Part shown: positions 1-8,419 of the stretch, in pieces
Layout of the letters: each line of letters begins with the position of its first letter
Numbering within the stretch: position 1 is the first letter of the stretch
Source of the DNA: Gudongella sp046224405
GTDB lineage: Bacteria; Bacillota; Clostridia; Tissierellales; Tissierellaceae
Length of the DNA: 49,697 bases
NCBI RefSeq assembly: GCF_046224405.1
Contig: NZ_JBJXRK010000016.1
Span: 1-49,697 of the forward strand
Reading direction: 5' to 3'
Translations under genes and position numbers: made by a program
Notes under the pieces: model-generated
Databases searched by the model: none
Told to the model about the DNA's origin: nothing
Seen by the model: only the letters and a program-made list of their open reading frames with translations

Positions 1-50
1 ACACACCGAATTTTAGAAAAAGCTAAAGTTTATTGGTGTGATTTTTTATT
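1..50 (+). terminator. Intrinsic terminator of a gene upstream of the window
   Basis: Bases 2-7 (CACACC) pair with 35-40 (GGTGTG), and 8-16 pair with 23-31 with two G-U pairs. The hairpin is followed by a T-rich run at 42-50. It probably ends a plus-strand gene lying left of the window. Bases 51-184 hold no gene and no promoter I would defend. Confidence 0.6.
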
Positions 51-184
51 TCTATATGATTTTCTGACAGCATGGTCATTGTAGTTGATTATGGTGTAAG
101 ATTTCATTTTACGGGTATTTAAGTTTTATTAGGAGTTAAGGATAAAAACTATATAAATACTTAATATGGAAAGCAGGGAGAAAT

Positions 185-1321
185 ATGAAGATTGTTATTG
201 CACACTGTGGCCTTGGAGAGGCTCTGACTCCAGAGGATACTGTTAAACACATTGAAAATGGAATAAGGGAATCAATTCCTTTAGCTAAGACAAGCGGTTA
301 TCCATTGCTTAGGGGGGATAGTCCCCTTGCGCAGGTGTCAGCTTTTGGTGGGGAAATAGTTACAGCAGAAACTACGGACCCCCTTTACAGAAAAATTACT
401 GCAAGATACGGCATTATGGGAGGAGATCAGGTTGTAATAGATCTTAAGGAGGCATCAGGCCTTGAAAGACTTCAAGAGGATGAGCTAAATCCATTACTTA
501 CAACTACCTATGGCACTGGACTTTTAATAAAGAATGCATTGGACAGAGGCTTGAGGGATTTCTACATCTTCACCCACGGCTCAGCTACAAATGATGGTGG
601 AGTGGGGCTTCTTTCTGCACTTGGATACAGGTTTCTCAATAGGGAAGGTGAGTCAATAACCCTTAATGGCAGCGGACTTTATGCAATCAGGGAGATAGAC
701 GAAACAAATATTGATGAGAGATTAAAGGAATCAAGATTTACCCTTGTAACTGACTATACCGACCTTTATTCTGGTGTAAGAGGTATAGCCTACGGGTATG
801 GTCCCCTTAAGGGAGCTAGTCCCTTGATGATCCAATCACTTGACAGGGGACTTAGAAACTATGCCATGGAGGTTGAAAAGGCCACGGGAGTGGATGTTGA
901 GAAAATAAAGGGAACCGGAGCGGGTGGTGGAACCGGAGCTGGAGTGGTTGCATTTCTAAAGGCGGAAATAGTCTCCTTTATTGAGTCCTTTGTAAGGATG
1001 ACAGGAGTGAATGATGAGATTAGGGATGCGGACCTTGTAATAGTTGGCTCAAAGGAAGTGAGAAACCCCAGAAGGATGCACAGGGGCATGATGGCAACAG
1101 TCGAAATGGCACAGAAGAACCACATTCCTGTAATCGGTGTATTCGGCAGCCTGTCTAGAGGATACGAGGACCTGTATTCAAAGGGGTTCAGGGGGATATA
1201 TGCCCTGTACAATCATCCCTATGGAGAGGGAGCTGCTTGGGATAAGCCAGAGAAAGTAACCCAGAAGATGGTATCGGCCTTGGCCCACCTTTTTGTGGGA
1301 GATGACGAAAATAATGAATGA
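185..1321 (+). CDS. Divergent glycerate kinase family protein
   Basis: A 378-aa soluble protein with the core of the glycerate kinase (GlxK/GarK) family: YGTGLLIKNALDRG, the glycine loop GSATNDGGVGLLSALG (about residues 131-146), and the second Gly-rich loop GTGAGGGTGAGVVAFL. Length fits the family (about 370-380 aa). Several motifs I associate with the active site are replaced. The N-terminal APDSFKGSL position reads AHCGLGEAL, the MADGGEGT position reads LLRGDSPL, and the GEGxxDxQTxxGK position reads GSKEVRNPRRMHRG. Glycerate phosphorylation is therefore doubtful, although the fold is well supported. The ATG has a GGGAG site just upstream. The 3' end overlaps the next gene by 8 nt, so the two are probably translated together. 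Confidence 0.75.
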   Translation: MKIVIAHCGLGEALTPEDTVKHIENGIRESIPLAKTSGYPLLRGDSPLAQVSAFGGEIVTAETTDPLYRKITARYGIMGGDQVVIDLKEASGLERLQEDELNPLLTTTYGTGLLIKNALDRGLRDFYIFTHGSATNDGGVGLLSALGYRFLNREGESITLNGSGLYAIREIDETNIDERLKESRFTLVTDYTDLYSGVRGIAYGYGPLKGASPLMIQSLDRGLRNYAMEVEKATGVDVEKIKGTGAGGGTGAGVVAFLKAEIVSFIESFVRMTGVNDEIRDADLVIVGSKEVRNPRRMHRGMMATVEMAQKNHIPVIGVFGSLSRGYEDLYSKGFRGIYALYNHPYGEGAAWDKPEKVTQKMVSALAHLFVGDDENNE

Positions 1322-2225
1322 AGGGAAAAGATACAACAATCTTAGCGGCTATTTGAGAGAGACCTTCGGGGGAAAGGTTGCAAAGCTCTCCATCGACGGA
1401 GGCTTCACCTGCCCGAACAGGGACGGTCATAAGGGTGACCGGGGTTGCATTTTCTGTGGGGAGATGGGGGCTGGAGAATTCGCCTCAAGGCTTGGCCCGG
1501 TCCAGGATCAGGTAGATGAACAGATCAGGCTACTTGGTAACAAATGGAAGACTGATAAATACATAGCATATTTTCAGTCATTTACAAACACCTACGCTCC
1601 TGTTGAAAGACTTAAGGAGGTCTTTGAACCAGTGCTTGGCCATCCTAAAATAGTTGGGATAGCAATTGCAACAAGACCGGACTGCCTGCCGGAGGAGGTG
1701 CTTGATTACCTGTCCCAACTGAACGAGAGGACCTTTGTATGGATTGAGCTTGGACTTCAGACCATTCATGAAGAGACTGCAAAGCTTATAAGGCGAGGTT
1801 ATCCCTTGGAAACCTATGAAAAAGCGGTTGAACAATTGAAAGAGAGGGGAATTAGAACGGTGACCCATCTGATAGTGGGACTTCCCCATGAATCCAGAGA
1901 GATGATCCTGGAATCTGCAAGATATGTTGGAGAGACAGATACCTGGGGGATAAAACTCCACTCCCTGTACATACAAAGGGATACAGATTTGTACACAATG
2001 TTTTTGGAAAGACCCTTTCCTTTGATGACTCTGAAGGAGTATGTGGAAACAATATCCGAAATAATATCAATTCTCCCCAAGGAAATGGTTGTACACAGAA
2101 TTACAGGGGATGGTGACAAGTCCCTTCTACATGAACCAAAATGGAGCAGGGACAAGCTTAAGGTCATAGCATCAATTGATAAGAGACTCAAGGAAATGAA
2201 TATATTACAGGGCTGTGCACTGTAA
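1314..2225 (+). CDS. TIGR01212-family radical SAM protein (YhcC-like)
   Basis: About 303 aa. The N-terminus carries a C-x11-C-x2-C cluster motif in TCPNRDG...GCIFCGEMG, which would hold the SAM-binding 4Fe-4S cluster. It is followed by radical-SAM barrel segments such as ATRPDCLPEEVLDYL, WIELGLQTIHEET and THLIVGLPHE. This matches the YhcC group of radical SAM enzymes, whose substrate is not firmly established. ATG 1314 gives the usual family N-terminus (x-KRYNNLSGYL). ATG 1302 and TTG 1293 are also in frame but sit badly relative to the GGGAG at about 1298. It overlaps the preceding kinase-like gene by 8 nt and ends just before a terminator. Confidence 0.85.
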   Translation: MNEGKRYNNLSGYLRETFGGKVAKLSIDGGFTCPNRDGHKGDRGCIFCGEMGAGEFASRLGPVQDQVDEQIRLLGNKWKTDKYIAYFQSFTNTYAPVERLKEVFEPVLGHPKIVGIAIATRPDCLPEEVLDYLSQLNERTFVWIELGLQTIHEETAKLIRRGYPLETYEKAVEQLKERGIRTVTHLIVGLPHESREMILESARYVGETDTWGIKLHSLYIQRDTDLYTMFLERPFPLMTLKEYVETISEIISILPKEMVVHRITGDGDKSLLHEPKWSRDKLKVIASIDKRLKEMNILQGCAL

Positions 2226-2240
2226 TTGTAATTGAATTGT

Positions 2241-2270
2241 AAAGACTTCCCATATGGGAGGTCTCTTTTA
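2241..2270 (+). terminator. Intrinsic terminator after the radical SAM gene
   Basis: The stem AGACTTCCC/GGGAGGTCT has one G-U pair and an ATAT loop, followed by a T-rich tail. It closes the two-gene unit that starts at 185. Confidence 0.8.
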
Positions 2271-2319
2271 TTGGGTATATATGATTTAGGGAAATGTTTA
2301 ATGAAAGTGAGGTGCAGAC

Positions 2320-3288
2320 ATGACAAATAGAAAATGGATGTTGATTCTTGTTTCTCTTGCAATGGTTTTGGCTCTGGCAGCTTGCGGAAACAATGAAGAG
2401 GAAGTACAGGAGCCTGAGGCTGAACCTCCAGTTCAAGAGGAGCCGGTCCAGGAAGCTGAGGAAGACGAAAAGGAAATGATAATGGAGGAATTCAGGATAA
2501 TCGTTGAGGACGAGAGAGCATCAGCAGCTATCATCAAGGAATTCATGGCTGAAAACCTGCCGGTTCTTGGAGAATTGGAAGGAAACTATATGCTGGATAA
2601 TTTAGAGAATGCCCTAAAGAGAGAGATTAGAGACATAAACAGGGACTTGATGGAGCTTGACCAGGAGGGTCAGCTTAGTGAACTGATGGGAAACAGTGTC
2701 CAGTTTGATCCTGATATGATTGCTCAAATTGGAAATGAAGAACTTAAGGCAGTGGTACAGAATGCATACGACAACCACTACAAGCTCATAACCAGGGAAG
2801 GTCAGGTAGAGGCTGTAATAGACTATTCAAGCCTTAAGGAGTATCAAGCGAAGGTAACCGATGAGTGGAAGGAATACATCGACATCATGGCCATGGAATC
2901 TGACCAGGAACCATTCAGTGACGGAGCATTGACAATAACCTTTGATGAACTGGCAGAAAGGATTCTAAGGATAGAAAACTACCTGAACAGGTATGTATCT
3001 GGTCCTAGACAGGAAGAGCTACTCGACCTGTATGAAAACAGGCTAACTGCCTACTACAAGGGACTTCCAAATACTCCCATTGCAGCATATGATAGTGGAG
3101 AGATATTGGATAATGTATACAAGTCCTACGAAAATACAGCAGCAAATGACGGATATGTAACATCAAGCATGATTGGTGAATACAGGATAGCAATAAGGGA
3201 TAACAATATGATAGTGGATGATGGAATACTGGCTCTTGCTGATCAGTATATAGAAGAGTCCGTAAGAGTATTGAGAGAATTCAAGTAA
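2320..3288 (+). CDS. Uncharacterised lipoprotein
   Basis: 322 aa. A basic N-terminus (MTNRKW) and hydrophobic stretch end in the lipobox LALAAC, with the lipidated Cys at about residue 22. A very acidic Glu/Pro linker follows (about 23-50). The remainder is mainly charged and looks helical, with no domain I recognise. It should be anchored to the outer face of the membrane. A GAGGTG site precedes the ATG, and the gene stands alone between two terminators. No function is assigned. Confidence 0.75.
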   Translation: MTNRKWMLILVSLAMVLALAACGNNEEEVQEPEAEPPVQEEPVQEAEEDEKEMIMEEFRIIVEDERASAAIIKEFMAENLPVLGELEGNYMLDNLENALKREIRDINRDLMELDQEGQLSELMGNSVQFDPDMIAQIGNEELKAVVQNAYDNHYKLITREGQVEAVIDYSSLKEYQAKVTDEWKEYIDIMAMESDQEPFSDGALTITFDELAERILRIENYLNRYVSGPRQEELLDLYENRLTAYYKGLPNTPIAAYDSGEILDNVYKSYENTAANDGYVTSSMIGEYRIAIRDNNMIVDDGILALADQYIEESVRVLREFK

Positions 3289-3296
3289 GTGGAGTT

Positions 3297-3322
3297 CACA
3301 AGGGGCCGAAAGGCCCTTTTGT
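3297..3322 (+). terminator. Intrinsic terminator after the lipoprotein gene
   Basis: An AAGGGGCC/GGCCCTTT-type stem with a GAAA tetraloop is followed by a short T run (3317-3320) and further T-rich sequence. Confidence 0.75.
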
Positions 3323-3381
3323 TGTGTGATTAACAATATTTAGGGGTATATATATTAAAGTTTACGATAAGGAGTGATACA

Positions 3382-4611
3382 ATGAGCGAGTTGATTGACA
3401 ATAGAAGCAAAAAACCATACGACAAGGAAAAGCTTGAAAAGCTCAAGGAGGTAATCAAGGAGCTGCACGAGGGGAAAACAGTACAGGAGGTCAAGGCGAA
3501 GTTTGCAGATGTTCTAGAAGGCACATCGCCCTTGGACATATCCAGGATGGAGGTTGAGCTGGTAAAGGACGGATTGCCCATAGAGGAAATCCAGAATCTA
3601 TGTGATGTCCATGCGGAGGTCTTCAAGGGCTCCATAGAGGAGATACATCATCCTGATGAGGTTCCCGGACACCCGGTCTATACCCTCCGTCAGGAGAACA
3701 TGGCATTGACAAACATAATGGAAGAGGTTATACCTGAGGATCTTGAGAGGTTCATGGAGGATGATTCCGACGATAACAGGTTTAAGCTTGTTGAAGATAT
3801 AAATCTTCTCTGGGACATAGACAAGCATTACAGCAGGAAGGAAAACCTTATATTTCCATATCTTGAAAAGGCTGGAATAACTGCTCCTCCACAGGTGATG
3901 TGGGGAGTGGACGATGAAATCAGGGAAAAGATAAAGGCGGCAAAGAAAGAGCTTATTGACTACTCTGGTGACAAGGAGCTTGTAAAGGAGAAGATACTTG
4001 CAGCAACAGAACAGGCTGTGGACATGATCTTCAAGGAAGAGAGCATCCTGTTTCCAATGACCCTGGATACCCTTACAGAGGACGAGTGGATCAAGGTTTA
4101 CGAAGGCTCCGAGGAAATAGGATATGCTGTCATACCACCTCAAAAGGAATGGGAGCTTAAAAGGGTAAATGTGGTAAAGAAGGAAGAGGACAAGGGAATC
4201 ACTGAAAGTGGGTTTGTAAAGTTTGAGACGGGAATACTGTCTTCTAAAGAGCTTGAGCTTATGCTAAACAACATCCCAGGAGACTTCACCTTTGTTGACA
4301 AGGACAATATTGTGAAATACTTTTCTCAGGGTAAGGAGAGAATTTTTGCCAGAACAAAGGCTATAATCGGAAGAACAGTTGAGAATTGCCATCCTCCAAA
4401 GAGTGCACACATAGTGGAAGACCTGGTAAACGACTTCAAGAGTGGAAGGAAGGACTCAGAGAGCTTCTGGATTCAAATGGGTGATAAGTTTGTCCTTATA
4501 CAGTATTTTGCAGTAAGGGATGAAAACGGAGAGTTTATGGGAACTCTTGAGCATACAATGGACATAGCACCCCTAAGGGCGCTTGAAGGAGAAAAGAGGC
4601 TGATGTCTTAG
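3382..4611 (+). CDS. DUF438 / hemerythrin-like / PAS domain protein
   Basis: 409 aa with three recognisable parts. The first is an N-terminal DUF438 domain (about 1-95: Lys/Glu-rich helices, then SPLDISRMEVELVKDGLPIEEIQ). The second is a hemerythrin-like HHE domain with candidate iron ligands in HPVYTLRQEN, DKHYSRKENLIFPYLE and KEESILFPM (about 95-235). The third is a C-terminal PAS-type domain (about 285-405, with DKDNIVKYFSQGKERIF and GRTVENCHPP). Proteins with this architecture are thought to sense oxygen, NO or redox state through the diiron site. The target is unknown. The start follows AAGGAGTGAT. No terminator separates it from the DJ-1-like gene 37 nt downstream, so the two may be cotranscribed. 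Confidence 0.88.
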   Translation: MSELIDNRSKKPYDKEKLEKLKEVIKELHEGKTVQEVKAKFADVLEGTSPLDISRMEVELVKDGLPIEEIQNLCDVHAEVFKGSIEEIHHPDEVPGHPVYTLRQENMALTNIMEEVIPEDLERFMEDDSDDNRFKLVEDINLLWDIDKHYSRKENLIFPYLEKAGITAPPQVMWGVDDEIREKIKAAKKELIDYSGDKELVKEKILAATEQAVDMIFKEESILFPMTLDTLTEDEWIKVYEGSEEIGYAVIPPQKEWELKRVNVVKKEEDKGITESGFVKFETGILSSKELELMLNNIPGDFTFVDKDNIVKYFSQGKERIFARTKAIIGRTVENCHPPKSAHIVEDLVNDFKSGRKDSESFWIQMGDKFVLIQYFAVRDENGEFMGTLEHTMDIAPLRALEGEKRLMS

Positions 4612-4648
4612 GACAATAACACTAAATTCTGCAGTGGAGGTGATCAAG

Positions 4649-5224
4649 GTGAATAAGGTTTTAGTAATGCTGGCCAATGGTTTTGAAGAGGTTGAAGCTC
4701 TGACTGTTGTGGATTATCTAAGGAGAACCGGAATTGAGGTTAAAATGGTCTCCACGGAGAAGGATTTGGAGGTTGAGGGAGCTCATGGAATAAAGGTGAT
4801 TGGTGATGTTATGATAGACAACATCAAGGACCCTTTGAATTATAGAGGAATCTTCATACCAGGAGGACTTCCAGGAGCAACAAATTTAAGGGATGATTCA
4901 AGAGTTACCGACCTGGTAAGGACCCTTGCAGATGGAGGTAAAATGATTGCCTCAATATGTGCCGGACCAATTGTGCTGTCGGATGCAGGTGTAATAGATG
5001 GGAAAAAGGTTACCAGCTATCCAGGATATGCAAGAGAACTGGTTGGAGCCTTATATAAGGAGGACCTGGTAGTAAGAGATGGAAACATACTAACCTCAAG
5101 GGGACCAGCCACCGCAGTTTACCTTGCAATGGAGATTATTAGATATCTGCAGGGCGAGGAAAAATTGAGGGAACTCAGAAAAGCCATCCTGCTGGATTTG
5201 GTCAATGAAAAGAAAAAGGGCTGA
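4649..5224 (+). CDS. DJ-1/PfpI family protein
   Basis: 191 aa from the GTG at 4649. It shows the DJ-1/YajL-type fold: MLANGFEEVEA at the N-terminus with the conserved acidic residue (about E13), IFIPGGLPGATNL, the nucleophile elbow SICAGP with Cys at about 104, and a closing SRGPATAV segment. Members act as glyoxalase/deglycase-like or redox-protective proteins, and the exact activity cannot be read from sequence. The start is decided by a near-perfect Shine-Dalgarno GGAGGTGATC at 4636-4645. A GTG at 4634 in the same frame lies immediately 5' of this site and cannot use it. The neighbouring hemerythrin-PAS gene suggests a shared stress or redox role. Confidence 0.88.
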   Translation: MNKVLVMLANGFEEVEALTVVDYLRRTGIEVKMVSTEKDLEVEGAHGIKVIGDVMIDNIKDPLNYRGIFIPGGLPGATNLRDDSRVTDLVRTLADGGKMIASICAGPIVLSDAGVIDGKKVTSYPGYARELVGALYKEDLVVRDGNILTSRGPATAVYLAMEIIRYLQGEEKLRELRKAILLDLVNEKKKG

Positions 5225-5240
5225 TGCCCTTTTCTTTTTG
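5211..5240 (+). terminator. Intrinsic terminator overlapping the end of the DJ-1-like gene
   Basis: The stem AGAAAAAGGGC/GCCCTTTTCT has a TGAT loop and is followed by a T run. The left arm lies inside the last codons of the preceding gene. Confidence 0.8.
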
Positions 5241-5306
5241 GAAGTAACAATACCGGTGAAAATGTGATTTGTATCCAAATTGTAATACAACTGGCTGGAT
5301 AAATAA

Positions 5307-5340
5307 TTGTAAATACACCTTAATTATAGTATTATATAAT
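5307..5340 (+). promoter_or_regulatory. Candidate sigma-A promoter for the LCP gene
   Basis: TTGTAA at 5307-5312 and TATTAT at 5330-5335 are 17 bp apart. A second possible -10, TATAAT, lies at 5335-5340. The site is about 30 bp before the LCP start. Confidence 0.4.
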
Positions 5341-5367
5341 GTAGCATAAAAACAAATGAGGTGTATT

Positions 5368-6312
5368 ATGAAAAAACAGTTTATAGCGGTGTTTATTGCC
5401 TCTTTCATCCTTTTTGGCGTTTTTTATGGTATCTTGGCAAATACAATATTCAAAAATGATACTGTAGTTGCCACAGATCCAGATCCATTGGAAACGGAAA
5501 ATGGAACAGAGGACCCCGTTGAAGAAGAGAAAAATGATATATTATTCCTGCTTATGGGTGTAGATGCACAGGATGTTACACAGTCAAAGGGAACCAGAAC
5601 TGATACATTGATGTTGACAAGTGTAGACTTGGATACTGGAAAAATCAGCATTCTATCAATACCCAGGGACACAAGAACAACCGTACAGGGTAGACAGGAC
5701 AAGGTAAATGCAGCACATGCATATGGTGGAGCAGAATACACAGTAGAGGTAGTGGAAAATCTGCTCAACATTGACCTGGAATATTATGTTAAGGTGGACT
5801 ATCAGATAGTTCAGGATGTTGTAAATGCTATTGGCGGAGTGACCGTTGAGGTTCCATTCAACATGAGATACAGCGACCCCACTGCAAAGCCTCCTTTGAA
5901 CATCAACATAGACAAGGGAGTACAGACGCTTGATGGCAAGAATGCCCATGACTTTCTAAGATTCAGACATAACAACGCCATGACTGTGGGGTATCCCGAT
6001 GGAGACGTTGGAAGGACCAAAACTCAGCAGTACTTCATGAAGGAGCTTGTAAAGCAGACCATAAAGCCTAGGAATCTTTTGAAGCTTCCAAAGTTGATCG
6101 AGACATACTTTGACAATGTTGAAACCAATATACCAATTGGTGTAATGCTTAAGGGAGCTCTAGCTGCAAACAAGATAGATGTGGAAGCCATGGAAACGGA
6201 AACACTGCCGGGAGAGGGAAGCTATATAGGTGGTATCAGCTACTATATCAGCGATGGAGCTCAAGCAGAGGAAGTTGTCAGAAACATGTTCGGAAATTAC
6301 TTAGTGGATTGA
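5368..6312 (+). CDS. LytR-CpsA-Psr (LCP) family cell-wall ligase
   Basis: 314 aa. An N-terminal membrane anchor (about residues 4-26) is followed by a Thr/Glu-rich linker and the LCP domain. The domain is recognised by NDILFLLMGVDAQ, GTRTDTLML, SIPRDTRT, KVNAAHAYGG, IGGVTVEVP, DGKNAHDFLRFRH and GDVGRTKTQQ. LCP proteins transfer anionic polymers from a polyprenyl-phosphate carrier to peptidoglycan on the outer membrane face, and the conserved Asp/Arg residues contact the pyrophosphate lipid. ATG 5368 is chosen because GAGGTG at 5358-5363 is well spaced for it. An ATG at 5356 lies on top of the binding site. No terminator is visible before the isomerase gene 36 nt downstream. Confidence 0.92.
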   Translation: MKKQFIAVFIASFILFGVFYGILANTIFKNDTVVATDPDPLETENGTEDPVEEEKNDILFLLMGVDAQDVTQSKGTRTDTLMLTSVDLDTGKISILSIPRDTRTTVQGRQDKVNAAHAYGGAEYTVEVVENLLNIDLEYYVKVDYQIVQDVVNAIGGVTVEVPFNMRYSDPTAKPPLNINIDKGVQTLDGKNAHDFLRFRHNNAMTVGYPDGDVGRTKTQQYFMKELVKQTIKPRNLLKLPKLIETYFDNVETNIPIGVMLKGALAANKIDVEAMETETLPGEGSYIGGISYYISDGAQAEEVVRNMFGNYLVD

Positions 6313-6348
6313 TTTTTTGCCACAAGAATAATTAAAAGAGGTGTAATT

Positions 6349-7359
6349 ATGCGAAGGGTAAGAAAGAAAGAACATATTGAAAACTATCTGAAGACTTCCT
6401 ACAGGGGAGATACATTGCTGGGGGATGTTTTTATAGCCCACAATGCATTACCGGAATTAAACTTTGATGAGATTGACACCAGTACTGAGTTTCTTGGTAA
6501 GAAAATAAACAATCCAATAATGATAAATGCAATGACCGGCGGCTCTGACTTTTCCCAGGAAATAAACAAGGACCTGGCAACACTTGCTAAGGAGCTTGGA
6601 ATTCCAATGGCTGTAGGTTCCGAGACCATAGCTCTTGAGGACGATGATAGTGTGGAGTCCTTCAAGGTGGTCAGGGAGATTGTTGGCCCTGAAGGAATAG
6701 TAATTGCCAATTTAAGTGGTATTGCTTCAGTTGATGAAGCAAAAAGGGCAATTGAAATTGTTCAAGGTGATGCCATTCAGCTTCATCTTAATCTTGCCCA
6801 GGAGCTTGTTATGGAAGAGGGAGACAGGGATTTCAGAGGTGTTCTGAAAAACATAGAAGAAATAGCGAAAAATGTTGACAAGCCCTTGATAGTCAAGGAG
6901 GTCGGTTTTGGGATCTCCTACGTTGTTGGTAAAAGACTCTACGATGCAGGAGTGAGATATATTGATATATCTGGCTATGGCGGCACCAATTTTATTGAGA
7001 TAGAGAATCTGAGAAGCCACGAGGTTGATTTTTCGGAGCTGTATTCATGGGGAATACCCACGGCAGCATCCCTTGTACAGTGTAGACATCTGCCTGATGA
7101 TGCAAGACTTATAGCTTCTGGGGGAATCAGAAACTCCATTGATATTGTAAAATCCTTAGTTCTTGGTGCAGACATAGCTGCCGTAAGTGGGGAGCTACTT
7201 GCATATCTGGTGCATGGAGGCTATGCAAATGCAAAGGATTATCTTGAAAGCAACCTATACAAGCTTAAGGTACTGATGATGCTGCTTGGAAAGGGGAACA
7301 TCCAGGAGCTTAAGAAAACAGAGTATAAACTTACAGGAAAACTGAAAGAGATTATCTAG
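6349..7359 (+). CDS. fni: Type 2 isopentenyl-diphosphate delta-isomerase
   Basis: 336 aa, an FMN-dependent TIM-barrel enzyme interconverting isopentenyl and dimethylallyl diphosphate. Family marks are RKKEHIENYLKT near the N-terminus, INAMTGGSDFSQEINKDLA, AVGSETIALED, HLNLAQELVMEEGDRDF, KEVGFGIS, DISGYGGTNFIEIEN and the phosphate-binding IASGGIRNSIDIVKSL. The length is typical. AGAGGTG lies 6 nt before the ATG. It supplies isoprenoid precursors for undecaprenyl phosphate, which fits the LCP gene directly upstream that uses such carriers. Confidence 0.93.
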   Translation: MRRVRKKEHIENYLKTSYRGDTLLGDVFIAHNALPELNFDEIDTSTEFLGKKINNPIMINAMTGGSDFSQEINKDLATLAKELGIPMAVGSETIALEDDDSVESFKVVREIVGPEGIVIANLSGIASVDEAKRAIEIVQGDAIQLHLNLAQELVMEEGDRDFRGVLKNIEEIAKNVDKPLIVKEVGFGISYVVGKRLYDAGVRYIDISGYGGTNFIEIENLRSHEVDFSELYSWGIPTAASLVQCRHLPDDARLIASGGIRNSIDIVKSLVLGADIAAVSGELLAYLVHGGYANAKDYLESNLYKLKVLMMLLGKGNIQELKKTEYKLTGKLKEII

Positions 7360-7366
7360 ATTGAGG

Positions 7367-7391
7367 AGGGTTCCAGTGAGAACCCTTTTTT
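7367..7391 (+). terminator. Intrinsic terminator after fni
   Basis: GGGTTC (7368-7373) pairs with GAACCC (7380-7385) and is followed by six T residues. Confidence 0.85.
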
Positions 7392-7413
7392 CGTACATAA
7401 AGGAGGGGTGCAA

Positions 7414-8391
7414 ATGAAGCATAAGATTTTGGACAGACTACATGAAGTGGATGGGTTTTTATCTGGAGAAAAGCTTTCTGAGGAGTTTGGCCTAAGCAGG
7501 ACAGCTATATGGAAGCATGTAAAGGCTTTGAAAGCTGATGGCTACCAGATTGAGTCGGTTACCAGAAAGGGATACAGGCTTGTGGCATCCCCGGATATTG
7601 TAAATTACGATGAGATTAAGGAGATCCTGCACACAAAAATAGTTGGGAGTAGGGTGATATATTTCAATTCCCTGGAATCCACAAACAAGACTGCTAAAGA
7701 GATTGCGGCTGTAAACAACGAAGGTACAGTTGTTGTTGCAGAGCAGCAGACAAAGGGAAGGGGACGTCTTGGACGGGAGTGGATATCGCCAAATAGGAAG
7801 GGCCTTTATTTTTCAGTTATTCTAAAACCCGATACTGATCCCACAAAGGTAGCCAAACTGACACTACTGGGAGCGGCAGCTGTAAACAGAGGACTTCTTG
7901 ACATGGGGATCCAGTCCCAGATAAAATGGCCCAATGACATTGTGATTAAAGGGAAGAAGGTAGCTGGGATACTGACAGAGATGAACTGTGAGTTGGGCAC
8001 CATCAATCATATAATCATCGGAATCGGAATAAATGTAAATCAATCTAATGAAGAGATTCCCTATGAATTGAGGGACAGCGCCACATCTCTTTTAATTGAA
8101 AGTAATAGGGCAATCAATAGGAAGGATCTGTTTGCAGCTGTCCTAAATAGATTGGATGAGTTTTACCTGGATTTTATTGATGGAGAAGATATGGATAGGG
8201 TTCTTGAAATTTGTCGGGAGGAATCTGCAGTAATTGGCAAGGATGTTATTGTAATTCAAGGAAGTAACTCAAGAAAAGGTCACGTTGTGGGTATCAACAA
8301 CGATGGTGAGCTTCAGGTAAGGTTTAGCACAGGTCTAGAGACGGTCTACTCAGGAGAGGTTTCCATCAGAAAAGAAGATGAGTATATTTAG
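7414..8391 (+). CDS. birA: Bifunctional biotin-protein ligase / biotin operon repressor
   Basis: 325 aa. An N-terminal winged-helix domain (about 1-65: LSEEFGLSRTAIWKHVKAL, GYQIESVTRKGYRL) is followed by the ligase core with the biotinyl-AMP loop GRGRLGREWISP, LYFSVILKP, KWPNDIVIKGKKVAGILTE and a C-terminal SH3-like domain. It activates biotin to biotinyl-5'-AMP and attaches it to carboxylase subunits. The adenylate-bound dimer also represses. ATG 7414 is preferred because AGGAGG at 7401-7406 is 7 nt upstream. GTG 7408 is too close to that site. A matching operator lies before the convergent bioY gene. Confidence 0.95.
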   Translation: MKHKILDRLHEVDGFLSGEKLSEEFGLSRTAIWKHVKALKADGYQIESVTRKGYRLVASPDIVNYDEIKEILHTKIVGSRVIYFNSLESTNKTAKEIAAVNNEGTVVVAEQQTKGRGRLGREWISPNRKGLYFSVILKPDTDPTKVAKLTLLGAAAVNRGLLDMGIQSQIKWPNDIVIKGKKVAGILTEMNCELGTINHIIIGIGINVNQSNEEIPYELRDSATSLLIESNRAINRKDLFAAVLNRLDEFYLDFIDGEDMDRVLEICREESAVIGKDVIVIQGSNSRKGHVVGINNDGELQVRFSTGLETVYSGEVSIRKEDEYI

Positions 8392-8419
8392 CATGCTGGA
8401 GCTCCAGCATGCTTTTTTT
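8391..8419 (+). terminator. Intrinsic terminator between birA and bioY
   Basis: A perfect 11-bp inverted repeat, GCATGCTGGAG/CTCCAGCATGC, is followed by seven T residues on the plus strand. It starts at the last base of birA and reaches the stop codon of the convergent bioY. The minus-strand side has no strong U tract. Confidence 0.9.
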
